The position numbers and the translations under genes are program-made. A stretch of 64,000 nucleotides of DNA from Ariolimax columbianus (Eukaryota; Mollusca; Gastropoda; Stylommatophora; Arionidae), in NCBI GenBank assembly GCA_036924085.1, contig JAVGWX010000002.1:53054105-53118104 (forward strand), read 5' to 3'. Below are positions 58,201-64,000 of the stretch, piece after piece. Position 1 is the first letter of the stretch, and the number at the start of each line of letters is the position of its first letter. The notes under the pieces were generated by a model. The model ran no database searches and was not told the DNA's origin. It saw only the letters and a program-made list of their open reading frames with translations.

Positions 58201-61007
58201 GCAGAAGAAGAAGAAGAAGAAACAAAAACTATACAATTAAACAAAAACTATACAATCAAACAAAAACTATACAGTGAGATTGACACAGTATACATTTTTT
58301 AAATGCTCAGACAAAAGCAATAAGGAACACACAACAGTATATTACACAAACTTAAAGTAGTATTTGCAATGTGTTCTGTCTGAGTGGAATTCTGACTCCT
58401 GAAAGCTATTTCAAAATGAAATAATAATTTGTAGTTGCTTACAATGTAGTCTGAGAAGTAAATAAATGCACTGTATGCTCTCACTTGCTACAGAAATAAA
58501 ATTCCTAGAATAATTGGTAAAATCTAGCTCAAGCCTGTCATAGAGAGATCATTTGACAGTACGTTTTGCATCATATTTATGCCAGCTACCATTACCTACT
58601 ATGGGCACATATATGTGGTGACTAACCTGCTGTAACATACTGCTCAAATTTGTACCCCCACCCAAGCATCTCCTCATGTTTGGAAGTTCTCTGGAGTATT
58701 TGCTGTTTCTTTGACTCAGTGTCCATCTCACACATGTAATATGTTCCTCTGAAGCGGATGACTGATATCATTAGCTCATCTTGGTTTTCATATGGGACAC
58801 AGAGAAGACAAGTCATAAGTCCTCTCCAGCACACAAAGTCTGTATTGAGACTAAAATAGAAGAATGCTGGTTTATTTCATGCTCCCAATAACACTTTCAT
58901 TGCACTTACTTGCAAGCATACAATTTTCATAATAGCTTATTTATTTATTTAGTTGCTCCTCTTTTACTATGTGGTGTAGAGGTCTCCTATAATTTCTCCT
59001 GTGACATAGTTTTTACAGGGTGGTGTAGCCAACCCTCATGTCTAATACTCCTTGGTAGGTTATATTGTAAATATTATTTGTTTCCCTATAAGATTCCAGT
59101 AACACATGGATGACCACCATATTGGCCCTCTCTTAAAGTTTCATGTCAAATAACTATCACTGACATGACTAAACTAAATATTACTGCTACTAGTACTTTT
59201 AATTTACAAGTGACAAAATAAACAGCAGAATAACACTTATCAGAATTGATTTGAGCTAAAGGTAGTTTGGTATCCTGTTTATTTACAGAAATGGGATATA
59301 AACCCACAAAATTGTGCATGCTATTTTGTGGTCCAGTCAATGGTACTGTCAACTTTAGACAGTAATGCAACAAATTATTTACTTGTATACAAACTTCCCA
59401 TTATAAATTCTTTATGGTTGCTCATCAAGGTCTGTCATTTCTCTTGTTTTGGACTGTTGTTTCAGACCTGTTTGCTTCAGTAGATACGGCTAGATGGCAC
59501 ATACTACTATCGTATTTGTTATGAATTAAGTTCACCTCAAATTTATGACCTGGTCACTGTATTCCAGATTGAAAGTGTGCAGTTGCTGAAGACGGATGTG
59601 TCGGACAGAAAGATTCAAATATCACAGTGAAGCTGTAAACTAGCGACACAACGCATGCAATTCTCCGGACTACATCCTGCTACTTACAAAGCCCTGTTCG
59701 GGGTTTGGTAGCAGGAGATTGAGAATGAACGCAGAAGAAGAAAGTGTATAGCTCTTTTAATGTGAATTAAAATAGCACAGATTATGATGATGGTGAGTGA
59801 AACAAATAACTAGTCACCATCATTGAGACTTCCTAATAATTTTAATTATATGTTCCCCATCCTAGCAGGTGTATTACCATCACCAAGTCTCTAGCATTAA
59901 CAAGGGTTGATGAACACTCACAGTTAGCTGCATCATGGTGTACTCATTGTCTTAAGTTGTAATAATAGGGCAGGTTGTGTTGTTTGACTTCATCATTGCC
60001 TGTCTATTGTAACAACATTATTATTAATAGTATGGTCTTTCCCATTCTTTATGCTTTATTTGCAGCTAAAAGAGAAATGATCAATCAATTAAGTTGTGCA
60101 GTATGAGTTATACTGAAAGTTAAAGATTACAATGTGAACTATACACAAACATCTATGCCTGTGAACTTTGAAATATACCATTACTCAATCCATATTGTGC
60201 ACTTCATGCAATGTTTCTACATCAATACAATTAATGTACTAAAACAAAATTATGCAGATAATTATTTAATAACCTTTTAAAAATGTGCATTGTATGCATT
60301 CATCTCCATAGTGACCATATCTAGTCTGTCATACTCTCTCTTTCTGTAACTGTGATTGGATGCTCACTGTATTTTCGGTATCCGTGGAGTGAAATAAACT
60401 GGTTGTATACAGACTCTGTAGAGCCTTCTAAACCAGTATATAGAAGTTAAGTTAAGGAACAAATAGTTGCAGTCAATTGACTTAATTGACCTTATTGGGA
60501 AAATGTACATACAAAATCTTATTCACTAATTCATGTAACCATTTTTTAACAAATGCAATACCTTTTGAACACAGTGTCTTTTACTTTGAGTACATTTGAA
60601 GGTGCACTTTTTTTTGCTTCAAGTGTTAGGCCTTTGTTGCTATTATTCCCGGACTCTGGTTCAGATTGTAATTGTTGAGGCAAGAACTTTACTTTATTAC
60701 ATATAATCCAACGAAGCATATCATCAAGATATTCCTTTTTACTGTCATCTCGCTTGATCATGTTTTGATATCCATTCCTCAGGTCTAATGAGCACTTGGT
60801 CCAGTTGTCAGGCGGGGCAAAGACTCTCAGTTGACTCGAGTCATGTCTGAATCGTCTGTTTTCATCCAAGCTGAATCGTCCCAACTCAACAGGCTGTCTG
60901 AAGAATGGAAAACTCTTATCAAAAAATTCTGGAAATGATCGCATCCACGCCTGTATCTTGATATGTTCATTAACATCTTCAACTGCAGCTTCAGTTCGCC
61001 TTTTCAT
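40094..61007 (-). CDS. DXO: DXO/Dom3Z decapping exoribonuclease gene (7 exons, complete)
   Basis: DXO-family enzymes remove incomplete or NAD caps from RNA and degrade it 5' to 3' as quality control. Exons in transcription order: 61007-60562, 58850-58627, 56456-56361, 53755-53641, 46151-46016, 43467-43370, 40220-40094. All seven junctions are GT-AG and phase-consistent, giving 413 codons plus stop, close to the ~396 of human DXO. Family blocks in order: [20 protein letters not shown] and LRWI (exon 1), WGYKFEQY (exon 2), [15 protein letters not shown] (exon 3), GAEVDC and YMELKTSR (exon 4, metal-binding active site), [20 protein letters not shown] (exon 5), [13 protein letters not shown] (exon 6), FLFLPDWF (exon 7). 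No frame break was seen, so it looks functional. Start chosen at the first AUG of the exon 1 frame. Confidence 0.92.
40459..40706 (+). mobile_element. tRNA-headed SINE with target-site duplication
   Basis: Flanked by 'tctcttctc' at 40450-40458 and 40707-40715. A-box-like 'catgggctagcggttatgtg', B-box 'gggttcgctcccc', core 'catgctgaagtcggatac' and A-rich tail. Sister of 16258-16509, in a DXO intron, antisense to it. Confidence 0.92.
40745..40905 (+). repeat. dispersed repeat shared with 48095-48260
   Basis: Common blocks 'tatattggacagtgcctt', 'cagccccat' and 'ttctcaccat.tcctgc.actt'. The second copy runs into an RTE-like protein fragment, so this may be part of that LINE. Confidence 0.65.
41480..41640 (+). 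mobile_element. SINE, GCAGCAG-head subfamily, 3'-truncated
   Basis: 'gatgcagcagtgaatgaaat', 'gcgactcatagctggctgct' and 'gtgtaatttggctaagaaaa', ending where mariner-like sequence starts. Confidence 0.75.
41645..42335 (+). pseudogene. mariner-like element remnants, rearranged
   Basis: 'gcgtgttcaaatgaaac' at 41649 resembles a mariner terminal repeat. Two partial copies of the transposase N-terminal helix-turn-helix follow: [20 protein letters not shown] near 41780, and a second near 42190-42330 (MIRFLTAEE ... [18 protein letters not shown] across frame breaks). The block 41970-42005 is the inverse of 42197-42232, so one copy is partly inverted. No catalytic domain remains. Confidence 0.8.
42614..42630. 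repeat. G17 homopolymer
   Basis: Run of 17 G residues within a DXO intron; length may be unreliable in an assembly. Confidence 0.9.
42735..42885 (+). repeat. SINE-like family U, diverged copy
   Basis: Matches 61850-61997 block by block ('aggagtgtgtacaacca' vs 'aggaaggtgtacagcca'; 'gagcacatataggtaagccc' vs 'gagcacatatgggtatgccc'). Confidence 0.7.
42995..43290 (+). repeat. dispersed repeat R, copy 3
   Basis: Similar to 39045-39250 and more weakly to 2285-2545. Plus strand is open from about 43021 to the stop near 43236 as [20 protein letters not shown] and following codons. A protein-coding origin is possible but unidentified. Confidence 0.7.
43370..43467 (-). CDS. DXO: DXO exon 6
   Basis: 98 nt between acceptor 'tcttttcctcag' and donor 'gttaga', reading [20 protein letters not shown] in phase with exon 5. 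The W.P.VC.NF...FL block is diagnostic for the family. A 16-bp piece of its 3' end with the donor region ('aacctctcattgtctg') is repeated at 43321, just inside the intron. Confidence 0.9.
43740..44190 (-). pseudogene. I/Nimb-like LINE 3' fragment
   Basis: Minus strand reads [20 protein letters not shown] then [12 protein letters not shown] and HLL after a frame break: the region between RNase H and the terminal Cys-His knuckle. Confidence 0.8.
44200..44777 (+). pseudogene. I/Nimb-like LINE 3' fragment
   Basis: Plus strand reads [20 protein letters not shown] (end of RNase H) and later [17 protein letters not shown] across frame breaks. It ends 'ggacgaagaagaagaaac', a GAA tail. It meets the oppositely oriented fragment at about 44195. 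Confidence 0.82.
44887..45245 (-). mobile_element. long GAA-tailed SINE
   Basis: Reverse orientation; begins (minus) near 'caaaatgctgagaagtgcat' and ends '(GAA)n' (+ 'cttattcttcgttcgttctc'). A short 'acatcac' repeat flanks it. Confidence 0.87.
45290..45905 (-). pseudogene. RTE/L2-like LINE C-terminal fragment
   Basis: Minus strand has an open 97-codon stretch with [26 protein letters not shown] and [13 protein letters not shown] then [13 protein letters not shown]. Best-preserved member of the group at 2870 and 39400. Confidence 0.85.
46016..46151 (-). CDS. DXO: DXO exon 5
   Basis: 136 nt, acceptor 'atctaaatcaag', donor 'gtaagt'. One base completes Lys, then [20 protein letters not shown] and [17 protein letters not shown]. 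The [15 protein letters not shown] block is highly conserved in DXO proteins. Confidence 0.95.
46245..46366. repeat. 24-bp minisatellite
   Basis: Five copies of 'ctgtctgtcacatactgcac' + 'tcca', about 95 bp into the intron upstream of DXO exon 5. Confidence 0.92.
46735..47075 (+). repeat. dispersed repeat S, long copy
   Basis: About 340 bp homologous to 33640-33970 in the opposite orientation; keeps [20 protein letters not shown] and [20 protein letters not shown] in one frame. Confidence 0.75.
47100..47170. repeat. 30-bp direct duplication
   Basis: 'cacatgtgatagacaaacat' + 'catcag' occurs twice in tandem. Confidence 0.85.
47368..47628 (+). mobile_element. tRNA-headed SINE, second family, with target-site duplication
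   Basis: 261 bp flanked by 'taaccatagatggg' at 47354-47367 and 47629-47642. The head 'gtagcgcaatggttagcgcg' is a clean A box and 'ctgggttcattccccag' a B box. A 4-bp anticodon stem (caga/tctg) closes a 7-nt loop with TCA at the anticodon position. The body after the head is unrelated to the core of the other SINEs. Ends with a short T/A-rich stretch. Confidence 0.92.
47840..48072. repeat. (TC)n microsatellite with TACC/TGTA interruptions
   Basis: Blocks of 'ctctctctctctgtctac' repeated about 12 times. Open frames across it are artefacts. Confidence 0.95.
48270..48700 (+). pseudogene. RTE-like LINE C-terminal fragment
   Basis: Plus strand reads [15 protein letters not shown], then [20 protein letters not shown] and [12 protein letters not shown], and finally a REIVAAL-type end: the RW-WIGHV-RK...WTPEG-RKRGRPK signature of RTE-like proteins. 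Stops interrupt it. Confidence 0.85.
48790..49275. repeat. ~41-bp minisatellite with deletion variants
   Basis: About twelve units built on 'gagtcatctaccctggaggt' + 'gttaaaccacaatgagtgg'; several lack the 'ccacaatgagtgg' part. Confidence 0.92.
49440..49505 (+). pseudogene. CR1-like RT fragment
   Basis: 'aggaatagtcagcatgggct' + 'tactaaagggagatcatgct' encodes the [12 protein letters not shown] motif, the same block as 61645-61690. Confidence 0.75.
49506..50449. other. intronic sequence, nothing recognised
   Basis: AT-rich DXO intron; no further element recognised. Confidence 0.5.
50450..52065 (+). pseudogene. CR1-like LINE, 5'-truncated, split by palindromic insertion
   Basis: Starts within RT ([13 protein letters not shown]), then a mutated ADD motif ([20 protein letters not shown]), [20 protein letters not shown], and [11 protein letters not shown]. 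It resumes after 51845. The 3' end is 'aaactggttgtatacagact' + 'ttctaaaccagc' and a TTAA-rich tail. A 24-bp direct duplication at 50915-50960 ('gtcaaactgtataaag') breaks the frame. Confidence 0.88.
51265..51844. mobile_element. palindromic insertion, probably Penelope-like terminal repeats
   Basis: Two ~263-bp arms (51265-51528, 51535-51797) are near-perfect inverted copies around a 6-bp centre, followed by 47 bp present once. The block is flanked by 'ttaaagaaaggtt' at 51252-51264 and 51845-51857. Each arm contains 'ccctgatgaaggcctattgg' + 'tcgtaacg', which resembles the hammerhead ribozyme core CUGAUGA-stem-GAAAC known from Penelope-like element terminal repeats, though with GUAAC. No coding sequence. 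Confidence 0.8.
52066..53205. other. intronic sequence, nothing recognised
   Basis: AT-rich DXO intron. Confidence 0.5.
53216..53567 (+). mobile_element. long GAA-tailed SINE with target-site duplication
   Basis: Flanked by 'accaattctc' at 53206-53215 and 53568-53577. Starts 'aggatcaagacgctgagtag', ends 'gaacgaacgaagtcaagtca'. It sits 75 bp downstream of DXO exon 4, antisense to the gene. Confidence 0.9.
53641..53755 (-). CDS. DXO: DXO exon 4 (active site)
   Basis: 115 nt between acceptor 'catttttag' and donor 'gtaagt'. Reads [10 protein letters not shown] and [20 protein letters not shown]. The acidic residues of GAEVDC and the Glu/Lys of ELKT are the family's cation-coordinating and catalytic positions, all present. 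Confidence 0.95.
53756..54654. other. intronic sequence, nothing recognised
   Basis: AT-rich DXO intron; hydrophobic chance frame at 53922-54176. Confidence 0.5.
54655..54865. repeat. 69-bp tandem repeat, 3 copies
   Basis: Three copies of a unit starting 'gagtgttgtcacatagatca' and ending 'atgtgccgtg.atggcactta'. Confidence 0.92.
54866..55869. other. intronic sequence, nothing recognised
   Basis: Strongly AT-rich; no element recognised. Confidence 0.5.
55870..56115 (-). mobile_element. tRNA-headed SINE with CR1-like 3' tail
   Basis: Minus strand starts with a tRNA-like head (56108-56044) whose ends form a perfect 7-bp acceptor-type stem (ggtctca/tgagacc). It contains 'gttgcgtgtgcgaatcatag' as a degenerate B box. 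Its 3' end 'ctgattgtatacagactctg' + 'cttctaaaccagtataaaag' matches the 3' end of the CR1-like LINEs at 52005 and 63045. Confidence 0.82.
56361..56456 (-). CDS. DXO: DXO exon 3
   Basis: 96 nt, acceptor 'tctattcgcag', donor 'gttggt'. Reads [11 protein letters not shown] and [20 protein letters not shown] with split codons closing to Asp (5') and Val (3'). Three possible GT donors lie within 9 bp; this one keeps phase and matches family length. Confidence 0.9.
56457..57089. other. intronic sequence, nothing recognised
   Basis: AT-rich DXO intron. Confidence 0.5.
57090..58272. repeat. 19-bp minisatellite, split by LINE insertion
   Basis: Unit 'aaaaactatacaattaaac' repeated about 11 times at 57090-57320 and again about three times at 58221-58272. 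The LINE at 57309-58219 lies inside the array. Confidence 0.93.
57309..58219 (+). mobile_element. 5'-truncated copy of the intact I/Nimb-like LINE
   Basis: About 910 bp corresponding to 24906-25815. An in-frame 269-codon frame at 57383-58192 covers RNase H and the Cys-His end. Reading both copies I found one substitution (57971 C against 25568 T, His for Tyr). The 5' junction shares 12 bp ('caaacaaaaact') between array and LINE. GAA tail then array resumes. Antisense to DXO, between exons 2 and 3. Confidence 0.95.
58627..58850 (-). CDS. DXO: DXO exon 2
   Basis: 224 nt, acceptor 'ttctattttag', donor 'gttagt'. Reads [19 protein letters not shown], then [15 protein letters not shown] and [14 protein letters not shown]. 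The FRG--Y--E and GYKFE-Y blocks are family landmarks. Confidence 0.93.
58935..59000 (-). repeat. RTE-like LINE tail fragment
   Basis: 'atttagttgctcctctttta' + 'gtggtgtagaggt' matches 37798-37830, the 3' end of the (TAAG)n-tailed RTE-like LINE. Confidence 0.7.
59001..59570. other. intronic sequence, nothing recognised
   Basis: AT-rich DXO intron. Confidence 0.5.
59579..59739 (+). mobile_element. short GAA-tailed SINE
   Basis: Flanked by 'gaaagtgt' at 59571-59578 and 59740-59747. Starts 'gcagttgctgaagacggatg', ends 'gaacgcagaagaag'. Confidence 0.9.
60396..60446 (+). repeat. CR1-like 3' end fragment
   Basis: 'aaactggttgtatacagact' + 'ccttctaaaccagtatatag' and 'gttaagttaa' match the CR1-like termini at 52005 and 63045. 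Confidence 0.75.
60562..61007 (-). CDS. DXO: DXO exon 1
   Basis: 446 nt from ATG to donor 'gtattg', 148 codons plus two bases. Starts [19 protein letters not shown], then [35 protein letters not shown] and LDDMLRWI. The frame stays open 41 codons upstream without another ATG. The C-terminal ~40 residues (Ser/Asn-rich, [13 protein letters not shown]) look like a lineage-specific loop. Confidence 0.92.
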
Positions 61008-61369
61008 ATTTATAAGATGATTACTATGTCTACGACTATTCAGTTGATAATCATTTATCTTCGACTTTGACACCAGACCTTTTTGGTGACGATTAATATG
61101 AGAAGAGTAGCTTCCCTTGCTTAAAATCAAACAACAAAACTATTCCCGGAAACGTTTTGAATCTATTCAAGAAATAAAAAATACATTGTGCACGGGGATA
61201 CACAATTTGCACAATTACTGCTTGCTGGAAAATCTTACGATTAGCTCTCCACTATTCTCTTACATTATATTGAACAGTCTAATCATATTGTCGCTAGTGA
61301 ATGCTGATGAATTCAATTTTGTGCCAAGAGAGTTGAAAGCAAAACCATTGGCTGTGTTATGTCCTCAAA

Positions 61370-63105
61370 GTGTATAAATGTCCAGGTCAAGATGGTATCC
61401 ATCCAAACACGCTATTTGAAATTGGAGACCAACTAGCAAACCCATTGGTTATATTATGTCCTCAATCACTTGCAAAAAGGATTGTTCCAAGAGATTGGAA
61501 AGATACAGGAGTGATTCCCTTATTCAAAAAGGGAAAGACATTAGATCCAGCTAATTATAGACCGGTAAGTCGAACATAGTCTGTAAATTGTTAGAGTTAA
61601 TAAGCAAAGAAAACATTGAAATGCATCTAGACAGGTTTAATCTAATCAGAAATAGTCAGCATGGGTTTACTAGAGGGAGATCGTGCTTAACAGATCTATT
61701 GGAATTGATAAAATGATAGATAAAGGGGAACCGGTGGATGTTATTTAGCTAGATTTTTATTGAGGCTTTTGATAGAGTACAGTACATCATCGAAGATTAT
61801 TTAAAGGCTGCGGCACTTTGGAATCAAATTAGGATTCAGTGGATCAGGGAACCTGAGAGGACGAAACAGGAAGGTGTACAGCCAACAGGCTACAGGCACC
61901 ATCAGCATCCACACTTTGCGCCATCTGCTGAGAGAGACTGAGCACATATGGGTATGCCCGGAGTGCAGTGAAGTCGACTCCTAGAACAGAACAGAACAGA
62001 TTATTTAAAAAGTTAAAATCACATGGAATAGGTGGGAGGTTGCCGAATGGATTGACAGTTGGTAAAGGGAAAGAAGCAGAGAGTGGGCATAAATAAGGAG
62101 TACTCTGAGTGGTGTGAAGTAAAAGGTGGAGTACCACAGGGCTCACTTTTGGGACCGATATTGTTCTTGAAATATATATATATATAAACGATTTGGACAT
62201 TGATATGGGATCCATGATTGAAAAATGTGACAATGACACAAAACTATGTAGAAGTGTCTCATCTATAGCAGAGGTTGATATATTGAGGGATTTAGATAGA
62301 ATCCTAGACTGATCTGAGAAATGGCAAATGGAGTTTAATATAGATAAATATGCAGTCATCCGCATGGATAGATCTGTTATGGAACATAATTACAGAATTG
62401 GGGAGGGAGAACAATATTAGAATGATAGATAAGGAAAGGGACCTAGGGGTTATAATAGAGCATACAGGAAAAATTAATGAGCAAGTCCAGGTAGCAGTGA
62501 AGAAGGCAAATACAATGTTAGGTATGATAAAAAGAAATATTAAACATAGGAGTAAGGAGGTGATTTCAAACTGTATAAAGCATTAGTTAGACCTAGATTG
62601 GAGTACTGTGTACAGGTGTGGAGTACTTAGAGCAGAAGAGTAATTAACAATCTGGAAAGGATACAAAGAAGAGCGACAAAACTGATAGTGGGATTCCAGA
62701 ATTACAGTTACGAGGAAAGACTTCGAAAAACTGGCCTAGAATCTCAAGAAAATAAAAAATTCGAGGTGACCTAATACAGGTTTATAAGATAATCACAGGA
62801 AAGGTAAAATTAGACTATAACAAGTTGTTTTTTTCAAAATACAACCACCAACGAGAACAAGAGGGCACAGATACAAATTAACTAAATAAAGGTCCAGATT
62901 GGATATTAGGACATTTTTTTCTAGTCAGAGAGTGGTGAATGCTTGGAATGCATTACCACAAGAGATGGTGGAGGCAGATACAGTTAATGCATTTAAGAAT
63001 AGATTGGATGTGCATAGTTTTTAGAGCATGCTAATGCACATGTGACTGGTTGTCTACAGACTCTGATGAGTATTCTAAACCAGTATAAAAACGTTTAGTT
63101 AAATT
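61370..63105 (+). pseudogene. CR1-like LINE, 5'-truncated, with SINE inserted
   Basis: RT read in pieces: CPGQDGIHPNTLFEIGDQLA, DWKDTGVIPLFKKGKTLDPANYRP in order, RNSQHGFTRGRSCLTDLLEL, AFDRV, then after the insertion SHGIGGRLPNGL, GGVPQGSLLGPILFL, YINDL and DRDLGVIIEHTGKINEQV with stops between. The 3' end is 'gactggttgtctacagactc' with TTAA-rich tail. Homologous to 50450-52065 over its 3' half. Confidence 0.9.
61806..61997 (+). mobile_element. SINE-like family U, (GAACA)n tail, with target-site duplication
   Basis: 192 bp inserted in the RT of the CR1-like LINE, flanked by 'agattatttaaa' at 61794-61805 and 61998-62009. It carries 'acctgagaggacgaaacagg', 'gctacaggcaccatcagcat' and ends 'gaacagaacagaacaga'. 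Removing it restores RT frame across the site. No tRNA-like boxes seen. Confidence 0.9.
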
Positions 63106-63174
63106 AAGTTAAGCAATATTATTTTTCTTAGTTCCTTGGTCAGTGACAGAGTCGAGTGACATAGTGGCCAGTGA

Positions 63175-63440
63175 CCGTCACGTCTGATTGCGTTGTAAAG
63201 GACAGCAACAAACTCCCTTCACTTCATCCGGTCTGCTGTCATCCTTCATACAGTGCCCCAACTCTGAATAGTCAATTTCATTTCGACCTCTTCGGTTCTT
63301 CGCTAAGTTGTCTTAGATCAGCTTCTCTTTCACCTTGCCTCTGGGGTCCACACCAAGACATTGATGGTGATGGTGTCTGGTTCTTTTCTTCGGACGTGGC
63401 CTATCAATTTCCATCACCGACCAATAATGATGGTGTCCAT
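63175..63440 (-). pseudogene. RTE-like LINE C-terminal fragment
   Basis: Minus strand reads WKLIGHVRRKEPDTITINVL then VWTPEARGKREAD, the same signature as 48270-48700. A 123-codon plus-strand frame over it is its antisense shadow. Confidence 0.8.
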
Positions 63441-63788
63441 GTTTTCTTAATTGATCCGGAAAAGCAGCTCTCGTTTGGTGATGGTGTTCGGGTAGAGAAT
63501 TATATTAATCCTTCTGGGACAGGTTGTATGAAAAGACGATAATTTTGATGAATATTTTCCCGTTACACTCCGCACAGTATAGATCACTTCCAAACGTTGT
63601 TTAAATATAAACAAAATTGTGAGTTATTTATTCACAATTTCTCATAACTTGAAAATGCAACTCGCATTATGTTAGTGTACGTTAAAGAAGCATATTCTTG
63701 GGACTTGTGTGGGTCTACTGTTGTTATCATGTTGGGACTATCGTCAATCCAAGAACTAACATGTTGACTTTGAAAGCATCCATTTTGT

Positions 63789-64000
63789 AGACAGCACGTA
63801 TGGACAAAGTTGGTATACTGAACTCAGAAACTGCCTGCTGAATGACGGCGCTCCAATCGCAGCTATGGTCATGTACAGACAACTGGAGTTTGGCATTAAA
63901 CATCGAGTAGGGAGGGGCGCCGTAGAGGATGGGACAGGAGTGTGTATACCAGCACCAGCGAGCTACTGGAACCAACAGGTTCCTGAAACATTTGTCAAGA
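63789..64000 (+). CDS. unidentified exon-like open frame, runs off window
   Basis: After a possible acceptor 'catccattttgtag', about 70 codons are open to the window end: STYGQSWYTELRNCLL, then MVMYRQLEFGIKHRVGRG and GTGVCIPAPASYWNQQVPET. Composition looks like real protein and unlike the surrounding repeats. I do not recognise the family. The same codons could also belong to a captured gene or an element. The antisense 82-codon frame (63975-63727) looks less protein-like. Confidence 0.5.

Noticed and set aside
60546..61130. DXO start at 61130
   Set aside because: The first codon there is TTG on the minus strand; the first ATG in frame is at 61007 and gives the expected protein length.

Overview
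This is animal genomic DNA, most likely from a gastropod mollusc. The basis is the 18S rRNA fragment at 20153-21050, which has the gastropod-type variant 'cagtcgaggttcc' after 'cattaaat', together with long AT-rich introns, GT-AG exons and many SINE and non-LTR LINE families. It is not prokaryotic, and almost every long open frame is a mobile element or an antisense shadow of one. Two host genes can be assembled by eye from phase-compatible exons. The first, on the + strand, is a NUF2-like kinetochore coiled-coil gene: exons from 342 to 34729, stop TGA 34727-34729, AATAAA at 34830; its first exons lie before the window. The second, on the - strand, is an apparently complete seven-exon DXO/Dom3Z decapping exoribonuclease gene: ATG at 61007, stop at 40094, splice phases closing exactly to 413 codons. 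The two genes converge tail to tail across about 5.4 kb of repeats. A third, unidentified open exon-like stretch runs off the right end (63789-64000). Region by region: 0-19.5 kb holds NUF2 introns filled with SINEs, a piggyBac relic, LINE fragments and a minisatellite. 19.5-25.8 kb is one insertion made of pre-rRNA 5' external spacer, the first ~900 nt of 18S rRNA, and a LINE with an intact 1302-codon ORF, all flanked by one 12-bp target-site duplication. 26-34.8 kb holds the last NUF2 exons, a non-autonomous LINE derivative inserted in an older reverse transcriptase, and two minisatellites on either side of one exon. 35-40 kb is the repeat-rich space between the genes. 40-61 kb is DXO with introns carrying SINEs, mariner, RTE-like and CR1-like LINEs, a 530-bp palindrome, and a second, almost identical 3' piece of the 21-25 kb LINE. 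61-64 kb is a CR1-like relic and the unidentified open frame. The elements form an ecosystem. GAA-tailed SINEs share a tail type with the intact I/Nimb-like LINE, a tRNA-headed SINE shares its 3' end with the CR1-like LINE, and one short core block recurs in several SINE families and in the LINE leader. The most unusual object is the pre-rRNA/LINE chimera at 19518-25815, best read as one retrotransposition of a chimeric or read-through RNA. All identifications come from reading by eye; no alignment, database or splice-prediction program was run.
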